Translations under genes and position numbers: made by a program
In this document: piece by piece, positions 26,442-33,584 of the stretch
Numbering within the stretch: the stretch's first letter is position 1
How the letters are laid out: every line of letters starts with the position of its first letter
From: an uncultured Myxococcales bacterium
GTDB lineage: Bacteria > Myxococcota_A > Polyangia > Nannocystales > Nannocystaceae
Length of the DNA: 44,127 bases
NCBI GenBank assembly: GCA_902826865.1
Contig: CADEGN010000001.1
Coordinates: forward strand, 47,665-91,791
Reading direction: 5' to 3'
The notes under the pieces: generated by a model
Database searches by the model: none
Seen by the model: the letters and a program-made list of their open reading frames with translations, nothing else
Told to the model about the DNA's origin: nothing

Positions 26442-27092
26442 GTGGGGCCGGACGACCCAGCAGATTTCTCGCTGCTGGCAGCGTGGCGAGAAGGCGATCG
26501 CCGCGCGGGCGACCGCTTGGCGGCCCGCCACTACGAGCGCGTGCTTCGGTTCTTCGAGCTCCGAGCAGGTTTTCTCGCCGAGGATCTGGCGCAGCAGACC
26601 TTTGCCGCGTGCGTCGCGGCGCGCGATACGATTCGCGACGGAGCTTCGTTCCGCGCGTTCTTGTTCGGGATCGCGCGCCGGCAACTCGCCGACTCCCAGC
26701 GGCGCAGCGAACGACAAGACGCGGCGATCCAGCGCGCGCCGAACTGGGACGGCTTTGAGACCTCGCTGTCGTTCAGAGTTGCGCGGCGCAAGGAGCAACA
26801 GATCCTGCTGCACGCCCTGGCGACGCTCCCGGACGACCACTTGCTGCTCGTGCAGCTGTACTATTGGGAGGACATGGGCACCGCGGACATCGCCGCCGCG
26901 CTTGAGGTGTTGCCGAGCACGCTAACGTCCCGGCTGGCGCGCGCGCGTGCTCTGCTCCGGGAAGCAATTACAGCGATGACCCCCGGAGAAGAGCTGCGCG
27001 ATTCGATCCTCGGCGAGCTCGAGGCCTGGGCGCGATCGCTCGCGACGATCCCGCTGGCAGACGCCAGCCCAATGCGACGGGACCTACCGTGA
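26442..27092 (+). CDS. ECF-type RNA polymerase sigma factor (cassette A)
   Basis: 216 aa. Region 2 spans about 12-85 (WREGDRRAGDRLAARHYERV, FFELRAGFLAEDLAQQTF, FRAFLFGIARRQL) and region 4 about 125-175 (LLLVQLYYWEDMGTADIAAA, PSTLTSRLARARALLREAI), with no sigma-3 region. A 40-residue C-terminal extension (ILGELEAWARSL) has a counterpart in the second sigma factor of the window. The start is GTG 26442 after TGCTAGCCT. The stop overlaps the start of the kinase gene (GTGA), so the two are translated together. No anti-sigma gene is adjacent; the coupled kinase may control it, as PknT does for EcfP in Vibrio parahaemolyticus (family knowledge applied by inference). Confidence 0.9.
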   Translation: MGPDDPADFSLLAAWREGDRRAGDRLAARHYERVLRFFELRAGFLAEDLAQQTFAACVAARDTIRDGASFRAFLFGIARRQLADSQRRSERQDAAIQRAPNWDGFETSLSFRVARRKEQQILLHALATLPDDHLLLVQLYYWEDMGTADIAAALEVLPSTLTSRLARARALLREAITAMTPGEELRDSILGELEAWARSLATIPLADASPMRRDLP

Positions 27093-28597
27093 CGGATCCG
27101 AGCCCAACTCCGTCGACCACAGATGCACTCGCCCTGCGGCCAGGCACACGCGTGGGTAAATACACGGTGGTGCGCCGCCTCGCTGTCGGTGGCATGGCGG
27201 AGCTATACCTCGTTCGCGCCGGGGGTGCCGCCGGCTTTGAGCGAACGTTTGCGCTCAAGCGTGTGCGCCCCCTGCTTGCAAGCGACTCGGCCTTCGTTGA
27301 GATGTTCCTACGTGAAGCCAGGCTCGCCGCATCGCTCGACCATCCGAACGTTGCCCGCGTGATCGACGTTGGCGAGGTGAAGGGCGAGTATTTCCTCGTC
27401 ATGGAGCTCGTGCACGGCCGCAGCCTGCGCGAGGTGCTGTCTGCAACGGCGCCCGGCAGGATTAGCCTGGAATCCGGCCTTACCATTGTCCACGCCGCCG
27501 CCGGCGGGCTGCACCACGCCCACGATGCGCGCCGCCCGACCGGTGAACCACTGCATATCGTCCATCGCGACGTGTCGCCATCGAACGTGCTGGTGTCATT
27601 CGTCGGCGAGGTCAAAGTCGTCGACTTCGGCATTGCAAAGGCGCTTGCGGACACCTGCCAGACGCGGGGTGAATCGGTCAAAGGCAAGATCGGATACATG
27701 TCCCCCGAACAGTGCCTGGGCGACATGGTCGATCGCCGGAGCGACGTGTTCGCGCTGGGAATCCTACTCTACGAGGTCACCACGGGTCGGCGGCTGTTCA
27801 CGGGGGATAGCCAGTTCGGCGTGATGAATCGGACCTTGCTTGGCCGTTACGACCGACCCTCCGCCGTTGTGCCGGGGTACCCGGATGAACTCGAGGCGGT
27901 CGTTCTGCGCGCGCTGCAAGTGCAGCCGAAGGCGCGGTACCCCACCGCCCGTGCATTGCAAGACGATCTCGAAAACGTGGCCAAGTCGTGCGGACTGGCC
28001 CTGACGTCGGTGGCCGTCGAAACGATGATGCGCAGCGCGTTTGGCCCGACGCCTGCCCCAGACGAGGGGAGCGACGATGTCGTGTCGTTCTCGCCCGACA
28101 CGCAAAGTGAGCCACGTTCGCGTTCAAGAACGCGGACCCGGGTCCCATGGTTCGTCCCTTGGCTTGCGTCGGGGGCGACGGCTGCGGTGGTCGTGACGGG
28201 CGTCCTGTGGAACGCGGGGGCGCGCCACTCCGAGGCCGCGGTCGCGACCGTGGCGAACGCTCCTGCCGTGGTTGCACCCGACAGCGCGCCCGCCACCGCA
28301 CCGGAGCCGTCAAGTCGCGCCCCTGTGATCGCGGCCCCGCTGCCGCCGACGAACGCAGGGGACCAGGATGTTGCGACCGCCGTCCGGGAGGCGGCCCCCG
28401 AGTCAGCGCCGCGTGAAGAAGAGCCGGCGCCCCGCCCGGGAACCAGCCAAGCCCCCGAGCTAGGCGAGAAACCGCCAACCGCGGCGAAGAACGGCGGGCG
28501 TACTCGTTCCGGTGACTCGAAGCGATCAACGAAACGCCCGCGCAAGCCCGGCGGGCAACCGACACCGAAGCGCCCGCTGTTTCTCGAAGGGATGTAA
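27089..28597 (+). CDS. transmembrane Ser/Thr protein kinase (cassette A)
   Basis: 502 aa, GTG start overlapping the sigma stop by 4 nt. The kinase domain (about 15-280) carries RLAVGGMAELYLV, where the first Gly of GxGxxG is Ala, the ATP Lys in FALKRV, HRDVSPSNVLV near 159, DFGIAKA and YMSPEQ. The catalytic-loop Lys of HRDxKPxN is Ser, as in its paralogue in cassette B. One membrane helix lies near 353-373 (WLASGATAAVVVTGVLW). The outer part is Ala/Pro/Glu-rich and ends in a basic stretch (KRSTKRPRKPGG). It probably phosphorylates the partner sigma factor or TPR protein; this is inference from the operon. Five bp separate it from the TPR gene. Confidence 0.93.
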   Translation: MTDPSPTPSTTDALALRPGTRVGKYTVVRRLAVGGMAELYLVRAGGAAGFERTFALKRVRPLLASDSAFVEMFLREARLAASLDHPNVARVIDVGEVKGEYFLVMELVHGRSLREVLSATAPGRISLESGLTIVHAAAGGLHHAHDARRPTGEPLHIVHRDVSPSNVLVSFVGEVKVVDFGIAKALADTCQTRGESVKGKIGYMSPEQCLGDMVDRRSDVFALGILLYEVTTGRRLFTGDSQFGVMNRTLLGRYDRPSAVVPGYPDELEAVVLRALQVQPKARYPTARALQDDLENVAKSCGLALTSVAVETMMRSAFGPTPAPDEGSDDVVSFSPDTQSEPRSRSRTRTRVPWFVPWLASGATAAVVVTGVLWNAGARHSEAAVATVANAPAVVAPDSAPATAPEPSSRAPVIAAPLPPTNAGDQDVATAVREAAPESAPREEEPAPRPGTSQAPELGEKPPTAAKNGGRTRSGDSKRSTKRPRKPGGQPTPKRPLFLEGM

Positions 28598-28602
28598 CGA
28601 CG

Positions 28603-29355
28603 TTGCCGCTGTCGTTCGTGCTTTGGGGCCTGCTGGAAGTTCCCGCGCACAGTGGTGCCGAACTCGCGGAGCCACATGAAGCGAAGGCGGCCGAGCTGTG
28701 GGCCAAGGGCGATCTCCGCGGCGCATCGCGAGAGCTCGAGGCCGCGTACGCGCTCGATCCCCTGCCGAAGTACCTGTACGGGCTCGGCGCCATCGCCAAG
28801 CAAGACGGCGACTGCCGGCGGGCGATCGGATACTTCGGCCGCTACCTGGAGTCGCTCCCCGCCACGCAACTCACCGATGAGGCCAAACGCGATGAGATCG
28901 AGGCGCAAGTCGCCGCGGAGATCGTCGCGTGCGGCGGCGCGCGCCGGCCGCCCGATGATGCGAAGCCGGCCCCCAAGGTGGAGCCACCAGCGCCGGACCC
29001 GGCACCCGATCCCGTCGTCGCCCCTCGCGAGGCACCCTGGTGGCGCGATCCCGGAGGTGCGACATCCCTCGCGCTGGGCACCGCAACGGCCTCCGCCGGC
29101 GTCGCCCTTTTGGTCGCCGGCGCAGTCATCGATCGCAACGTCACACGAGAAGGATCAGCCCAGGAATTCCTCGACACCCGCGCTCGCGCACGCCGGCTCG
29201 GCATTGCTGGTGCCGTCGTGCTTCCAACCGGCGGCGCGTTGATCCTCGCGGCAATCGTGCGCTACGTCGTCGTCGCTCGCCGTCGCGCAACGAGATCGCG
29301 ACGCAACGACGCTCGCTCTGCTCTCGTTTTCACGGGACTCGGGCTGCGTTGGTAG
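28603..29355 (+). CDS. TPR protein with two C-terminal membrane helices (cassette A)
   Basis: 250 aa from TTG 28603, with AAGGGA 11 nt upstream; GTG 28618 is an alternative. The N-terminus is hydrophobic (LSFVLWGLLEVPA), possibly a signal sequence. TPR-like helices cover about 25-105 (AAELWAKGDLRGASRELEAA, LYGLGAIAKQDGDCRRAIGY). A Pro-rich spacer follows, then WWRDPGG and two membrane helices (about 150-172 and 197-225) separated by a loop with a conserved Arg-rich segment (FLDTRARARRLGIAG). The protein ends in a basic tail. Its layout is matched segment by segment by the gene at 41088. It is third in the sigma-kinase-TPR operon, so a sensor or adaptor for the kinase is likely (inference). 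Confidence 0.85.
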   Translation: MPLSFVLWGLLEVPAHSGAELAEPHEAKAAELWAKGDLRGASRELEAAYALDPLPKYLYGLGAIAKQDGDCRRAIGYFGRYLESLPATQLTDEAKRDEIEAQVAAEIVACGGARRPPDDAKPAPKVEPPAPDPAPDPVVAPREAPWWRDPGGATSLALGTATASAGVALLVAGAVIDRNVTREGSAQEFLDTRARARRLGIAGAVVLPTGGALILAAIVRYVVVARRRATRSRRNDARSALVFTGLGLRW

Positions 29356-29386
29356 CTCGCAACCGGTCGTTCGTGTCGGGGTAGTC

Positions 29387-29424
29387 GACGGCCCGATCTG
29401 CCCCACGAGTCAGATGGGGCCGTC
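29387..29424. terminator. long hairpin at the convergent end of cassette A
   Basis: GACGGCCC pairs with GGGCCGTC, then one G:G mismatch, then ATCTG with CAGAT, around a 10-nt loop. The structure spans the stop codon of the beta-helix gene (29410-29412) and lies 31 bp after the TPR stop. It lacks a T-run on either side, so it may act as an RNA-stabilising 3' structure or a bidirectional Rho-assisted end rather than a classical terminator. Confidence 0.5.
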
Positions 29425-31203
29425 GCAACTCGGCGTGGCTGGGGGTAGCTCGCACTCGTTGGTCCGTACGTTGAGCAAGCTGTGAAAGTCAAAGCACGAC
29501 GCGCCCGGTCGATCATTGATCCCCGGGACGAAGTTACCGCACGGGAACGCGCCGGTCTTCGGATCCCACAGCGGGATCTCGGTGAGCTCGCCGTCAACGG
29601 TGCGCGTCAGGATGTTCGCGCCGATGTCCGCCCCGTCCTCCCCGCGCCCATGCATCGCACTGTTCTCGGGGATGAACACGACGCACTTGCCGCGCTCGAG
29701 GCCAATCCCCTCAGCGGGATCAGACAGCGATCTTTGGATCCGGCCGTCATCATCATCGATGATCGCATCGTCTGACCGATAGTCCATGGCGTTGCCGTTC
29801 GCGTTCGAGCCCGCGACGCTCCAGTCAACCGGGCTCACACCACCGATCCCGATGCCCTCGTTGCGCAGACTAAGCACATTGAGGACCGTAGACGTGCACC
29901 CCTGCTTCGGATCGCAGGCGAGCTCGGAATCTGGCCCCAGATAAACGCCGTCGCTTCCGCCACCGATGATCGTCGCGCCATCGATGCGCGCCATCGTTAC
30001 GCTGCGGAAATCGATACTATTGTTCTGTGAATTCACCACGATCGCATCGTGAACCACCACGCGGCCTCCTGTTGCAAACAGACCGTTGACGACATCGAAC
30101 GCGACGGTGCCCACGATGTCGACGTCAGCTTCGGAAACAATGGCTAGCCCGAGGTCGGTGAACACCGAGTTTTCGACCTTGTGCCCCGCTCCGGAGGCGA
30201 AACGCAAACCGTGGTCCCCCGTGGTGGAGTGATACGTTGGGTAAGGGGTATCGGGCGGGTCCTCGCCTTCGCGCGAATTGACGTAGGCGCGACGCACAGT
30301 CGCGCGATTCGATGTGCCCACGTGGATCCCGGTGATATGAAAATCGTACACCTCAAGATCTTCGAGCAAAGCATCGTCGGAGGTGACGTACACGCCGAAG
30401 CTCTGCACGAGCCGGTTCGAGTGTGCGACAAGCAGGTTGTGAGCACTCACGGAATTCGAGGTGCGTAACTCCACCACCGATCCCGCGCCACCGGCGAGGT
30501 CCTGACTAAGTCCGGTGAGCCCCGACAACTTCCAGTGGTGGCAATGTGCGAGGTAGATGGCCGGTCTCGACCCATCGGACTCCAGGATCGCTTGACGCTC
30601 CTCCATTGGGTTGCGACCGCCGCGGATCGAGATCGGCAACGACATCGTGCCGGCGACCGCATTCCCGTCGACGCCACAGTCCGCGCGCAGCAACCCCGTG
30701 GTTTCAACCTCGTACGAACCCGGCAACAAGACGAGGCTATCGCCCGGCACGAGTGCTCCGACGGCGCGCGCGAGCGTGCCCCACGGCGCGCTAGGATCGT
30801 CGCCGGTATTCATGTCGTTACCGTCTGGCCCGACGTACAAGCAGCCGGTGTGACGGGTGGGGTTCGCATCGTCACAGTCCATCCCCATGCAGGCCGAACC
30901 GACACCGTAACCGTCGCCATCGAGATCGGTGCAGTCGGAACAAGGCCCAACGCCGGTGGTTCCGGAAGTTTCGTCCGCGGGAGACACACACTCTCCATCA
31001 AGCGCCACAGGCGCCAGAGCGTCATAGCGACGCCCCGAGTCACACGAGGTGTCCAGATAGGAGCAGAACCCGGTCGCCTCACACCGGCCCCCGTTGGCCG
31101 CGTTGCAATCCGCGTCTTCGTCGCAGGCGTACGCACCCGCGCGCCCGAAGCAACCACCCGCGATGGTCGCCGCGATCAGCGCAACGAAGGGTCCCCGCAC
31201 CAT
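29410..31203 (-). CDS. lipoprotein with Cys-rich module and parallel beta-helix (cassette A)
   Basis: 597 aa from ATG 31203, preferred over ATG 31215 because it lies 7 nt after a -10 element. The signal MVRGPFVALIAATIAGGC gives lipidation at Cys 18. A Cys-rich module follows (YACDEDADC, CEATGFCSYLDTSCDSGRRYD), then a MopE-like metal motif (DLDGDGYGVGSAC, GMDCDDANP). CLYVGPDGNDMNTGDDPSAP and LVPGDSLVLLPGSYEV mark the start of a right-handed parallel beta-helix (about 135-520). The C-terminus ends with DIGANILTR and PLWDPKTGAFPCG. It is probably displayed on the outer surface; no lyase residues can be assigned. It is convergent with the sigma-kinase-TPR operon and preceded by the extensin-like gene on the same strand. 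Confidence 0.87.
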   Translation of the reverse strand: MVRGPFVALIAATIAGGCFGRAGAYACDEDADCNAANGGRCEATGFCSYLDTSCDSGRRYDALAPVALDGECVSPADETSGTTGVGPCSDCTDLDGDGYGVGSACMGMDCDDANPTRHTGCLYVGPDGNDMNTGDDPSAPWGTLARAVGALVPGDSLVLLPGSYEVETTGLLRADCGVDGNAVAGTMSLPISIRGGRNPMEERQAILESDGSRPAIYLAHCHHWKLSGLTGLSQDLAGGAGSVVELRTSNSVSAHNLLVAHSNRLVQSFGVYVTSDDALLEDLEVYDFHITGIHVGTSNRATVRRAYVNSREGEDPPDTPYPTYHSTTGDHGLRFASGAGHKVENSVFTDLGLAIVSEADVDIVGTVAFDVVNGLFATGGRVVVHDAIVVNSQNNSIDFRSVTMARIDGATIIGGGSDGVYLGPDSELACDPKQGCTSTVLNVLSLRNEGIGIGGVSPVDWSVAGSNANGNAMDYRSDDAIIDDDDGRIQRSLSDPAEGIGLERGKCVVFIPENSAMHGRGEDGADIGANILTRTVDGELTEIPLWDPKTGAFPCGNFVPGINDRPGASCFDFHSLLNVRTNECELPPATPSCDGPI

Positions 31204-31210
31204 CGCCACC

Positions 31211-31240
31211 AGCATCGCAGAGCCCCGCAAACTCCGCCAA
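31211..31240 (-). promoter_or_regulatory. candidate leaderless promoter of beta-helix gene A
   Basis: On the minus strand TTGGCG (31240-31235), an 18-nt spacer and GATGCT (31216-31211) are followed after 7 nt by ATG 31203. The beta-helix genes at 41961 and 43934 have the same arrangement with GATACT. Confidence 0.5.
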
Positions 31241-31321
31241 CGGGCGGGCGGTGCGCGTCAGAACGGCCGCCTCCGAGCGACGGGCCTTCGCTCAGGGGTT
31301 CTGGGTTGGGCACCGGGACGG

Positions 31322-32170
31322 TTACTGCGGCCGAGTGCCATCGACGCGGTAACGCGCCATGTCGACGTGGATGTGGTTGCGATGCGCGCTGTCGAAGTAC
31401 GGCGTCACCACGTTCGAGAACACGTCCTCGTCGAACAGCCGGTTGCCGAGCCGACGCAGGAACAAAGTGCGGGGGTCGGCGGCCTCCTCCCCGGTCGGGC
31501 GGAAGTGCTTGAGCACGTCGACGACGCGACCGTCGGCCAGGATGAACCGCCGCAGATCGACACCGTTGGCATAGCTGTGCTCGCTGACTAGATCGTACAG
31601 CGCCATCTTGCGGCAGTTGAACGTGCCAAGATGCTCGATCTTCACGACACGGCTGCCGAGGTGCGCCACCGCCTCATCTTGAACCACGCGCTCGAAGTCG
31701 GCGAGCGCCAGCGCCATCTGGCATGTCAGCAGCGGCGAGCTGCTGTACGAGATCTTGCCCGGGCCGCGCTTGAAACGAACGACCTGCCCGGCGCCGCAAC
31801 GCGGCACGCCATCCACATGGCGGCTCGTTCCGACGCGGGCGGTCTTGAACGTCACACCCGCCGCCGCGAGTCGCTTCTCGCAGTCCGCGAGCGGTGGCGG
31901 CGGTCCGGGCTCTAGATCGTTGCTTGGGTCAGCGTCCGCGTGGCCCCAGCTCTTTCGCACCGCCGGCGCATCGGCGACGACCCGTGCCAGCGCGGGTGTC
32001 GGCAGCGCAGGAGCGACAGCCACGACTGACGCGACACGAGCCTCCGCGGCGGGCGCCCGATCGTCCGGCGCATCCTCGGGGACAGCGCTGGCCGCGGCCC
32101 CACCGCAGCCACAGGCGAGCACGAGGCCGAGCAAAGCACCAACACCGAGCGGCGCCACCGTGGGCTTCAA
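31322..32170 (-). CDS. extensin-like C-terminal domain lipoprotein
   Basis: 282 aa from TTG 32170; GTG four codons later is an alternative. The signal ends GLVLACGC, giving a lipidation site near residue 20-22. An Ala/Pro linker follows to about 85. The C-terminal 190 residues are an extensin-like C-terminal domain (PF06904 type), related to the LAS/VanY metallopeptidase fold: LADCEKRLAAAGV, GTFNCRKMALYDLVSEHSYA, NGVDLRRFIL and AHRNHIHVDMA, with the His/Asp positions expected for a metal site. Such proteins are thought to act on peptidoglycan or bind cell-wall material. It is transcribed toward the beta-helix gene A, 118 bp away. Confidence 0.85.
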   Translation of the reverse strand: MKPTVAPLGVGALLGLVLACGCGGAAASAVPEDAPDDRAPAAEARVASVVAVAPALPTPALARVVADAPAVRKSWGHADADPSNDLEPGPPPPLADCEKRLAAAGVTFKTARVGTSRHVDGVPRCGAGQVVRFKRGPGKISYSSSPLLTCQMALALADFERVVQDEAVAHLGSRVVKIEHLGTFNCRKMALYDLVSEHSYANGVDLRRFILADGRVVDVLKHFRPTGEEAADPRTLFLRRLGNRLFDEDVFSNVVTPYFDSAHRNHIHVDMARYRVDGTRPQ

Positions 32171-32305
32171 CGTTCCAGGTTGGCGCTCGATCTTACGGCG
32201 TCGCGTCGATCGGCGACGGTGCGAAGTCGACCCACAGGCGGGGTAGTCTGTGGTGGCAACGCTGACGTTGCGGGCGTGGGCCCGGAGCCGGATGCATGCG
32301 CCACG

Positions 32306-32875
32306 TCATCGGCGGGGCCCTTCACCACGTGCGAGCTCCCGTGCGACGTGATCCCACTCCGCAGTTGATACTTCGCCTTCCCAGTCGGCGAACGTGCTGT
32401 CTCCCCGACTGATCTCATCAATGTGACCCATGGCGGCAGTATGTTCGGGACTGTGCACGAAGCTCTGCATCGACTCCCTGTCTTTCCAGACGGCGAGCGT
32501 CCGCGCGGAGAGACAGGTTTCTGAGGTCGCGAACCGAAAGGCAACGAGGCCGGGGGTCGCCGAAAGGACGCTGAGCATCCTTTGCATGTCATTGCGGAAC
32601 GTGGCCTGATGCTCGGGACTCGGTGATAGCGCGAGATAAGTCGTGGTGATGATGTACGAAGTCTGAGCAGACTCGTCGCCATGCTTCACCAGCTCCACCG
32701 GTGTCGGGCGGAGGTCTGGCTCAAGGCGCTCGGCGCGACACTCCGCGAACGATCGCGCCGGAGCTGGCAGCGACCCCGGAGATCCGGTTGGCGCTGGCGC
32801 GGACCGGTGTTGAGCCCCGGGGCGAACACACCCTGACAGTATGACCAAACTGACGATGGGGAATGCGCGGTACAT
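32306..32875 (-). CDS. lipoprotein with ABM-like (dimeric ferredoxin-fold) domain
   Basis: 189 aa from ATG 32875; the frame extends to 32950 inside the upstream gene. The signal MYRAFPIVSLVILSGC has a strong lipobox (LSGC, Cys 16). A Pro-rich linker is followed by a domain resembling antibiotic-biosynthesis-monooxygenase/DUF3291 proteins: YIITTTYLALSPSPEHQATF, GLVAFRFATSETC and TLAVWKDRESMQSFVHSPEH with TAAM. These are usually small cytoplasmic ferredoxin-like dimers, so the exported form is unusual. It starts 10 bp after the DUF2141 stop and forms a two-gene operon with it. Enzymatic activity is not predictable. Confidence 0.75.
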   Translation of the reverse strand: MYRAFPIVSLVILSGCVRPGAQHRSAPAPTGSPGSLPAPARSFAECRAERLEPDLRPTPVELVKHGDESAQTSYIITTTYLALSPSPEHQATFRNDMQRMLSVLSATPGLVAFRFATSETCLSARTLAVWKDRESMQSFVHSPEHTAAMGHIDEISRGDSTFADWEGEVSTAEWDHVARELARGEGPRR

Positions 32876-32885
32876 TGTCCTCGCC

Positions 32886-33422
32886 TCAGTAGCGGAATCG
32901 AACATGCGCGGTGACGCTCTCGCCGTCCTGCAGGGAAACCGACGACTCATCGAAACGGGGTGCGGCCGCCGCGGGGAGGTGGTTCTGCGTCGCGCCGTAT
33001 CCCTCTACCGGCGCGCCGAAGACGTTGGTGTCGAGCCGGCCGTTGTCGTTCGCGTCGTGGTAGGCAGTGACGGCGTAAACCCCCTGCGGGAGCCCTCTAA
33101 AGGCACAGCGAGCCCCTGCTCCGGGTGAAGCTGTTTGGTTGCCGCCGACGATCGGCGACGGCCCGGGAAACCCCTCGGCGGCGTGGAACAGAGCGCAACG
33201 AATTGTCCCTTCGCCCGATGCCACGTGGTCCACAACAACGATGAGCGAGCCGCTACCCGGCGGAAGAGGCGATTGTTCGCGGGCGGCGGGGGCAGACCCG
33301 CCAGAGCCTGGCCCGCGATCCGGCGGAACCGACGAGCTGGCCGCCGGAGATGCGCGACAACCACCAAGAACAGACAGAAGAACGGAAACAAGGACGAGCG
33401 GGGGAACGGATGGATGCCTCAT
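32886..33422 (-). CDS. DUF2141 lipoprotein
   Basis: 178 aa. The signal MRHPSVPPLVLVSVLLSVLGGC gives lipidation at Cys 22. After a Ser/Gly/Pro linker the DUF2141 domain (about 58-178) is clear: GTIRCALFHAAEGFPG, FRGLPQGVYAVTAYHDANDN, GRLDTNVFGAPVEGYG and VSLQDGESVTAHVRFRY. DUF2141 is a beta-sandwich of unknown role, found as a secreted or periplasmic protein. No ribosome site stands directly before ATG 33422; a strong GGAGGAA lies 34 nt upstream, which is odd. Upstream sits a regular array of three inverted repeats (33463-33519), so expression is probably controlled by a DNA- or RNA-level switch. Confidence 0.87.
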   Translation of the reverse strand: MRHPSVPPLVLVSVLLSVLGGCRASPAASSSVPPDRGPGSGGSAPAAREQSPLPPGSGSLIVVVDHVASGEGTIRCALFHAAEGFPGPSPIVGGNQTASPGAGARCAFRGLPQGVYAVTAYHDANDNGRLDTNVFGAPVEGYGATQNHLPAAAAPRFDESSVSLQDGESVTAHVRFRY

Positions 33423-33462
33423 AGGTGCTCACGGCATCGTGGCCGAAGAACACCCGTTCCTC

Positions 33463-33519
33463 CAATGAGACGCTCTCATTGCGAGCATGCATCGCATGCA
33501 TGCAGAGCGATAGCATCGC
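33463..33519. promoter_or_regulatory. three consecutive inverted repeats upstream of DUF2141 gene
   Basis: CAATGAGA-CGC-TCTCATTG (33463-33481), GCATGCAT-CGC-ATGCATGC (33485-33503) and GCGAT-AGC-ATCGC (33507-33519). Each has a 3-nt centre and each is separated from the next by exactly 3 nt. The third overlaps a minus-strand TGCTATCGC that resembles a -10, so the first two lie in the transcript leader. Repressor operators or a run of leader hairpins are both possible. Confidence 0.7.
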
Positions 33520-33584
33520 CATGTAGCGTCATCGTCATTCGCCGGCACGCCCACCGGCGGCGAGCGATCGCCCGGAGGGTGGAC

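Noticed and set aside
25875..26925. Open frames on both strands across the gap before the sigma-A gene
   Set aside because: They extend antisense or out of frame into the kinase and sigma genes, with a composition (Arg, Pro, Cys, Gly) typical of non-coding frames and no ribosome site or leaderless promoter.
30535..31512. 325-codon plus-strand open frame
   Set aside because: Antisense to the beta-helix lipoprotein and the extensin-like gene; no domain.
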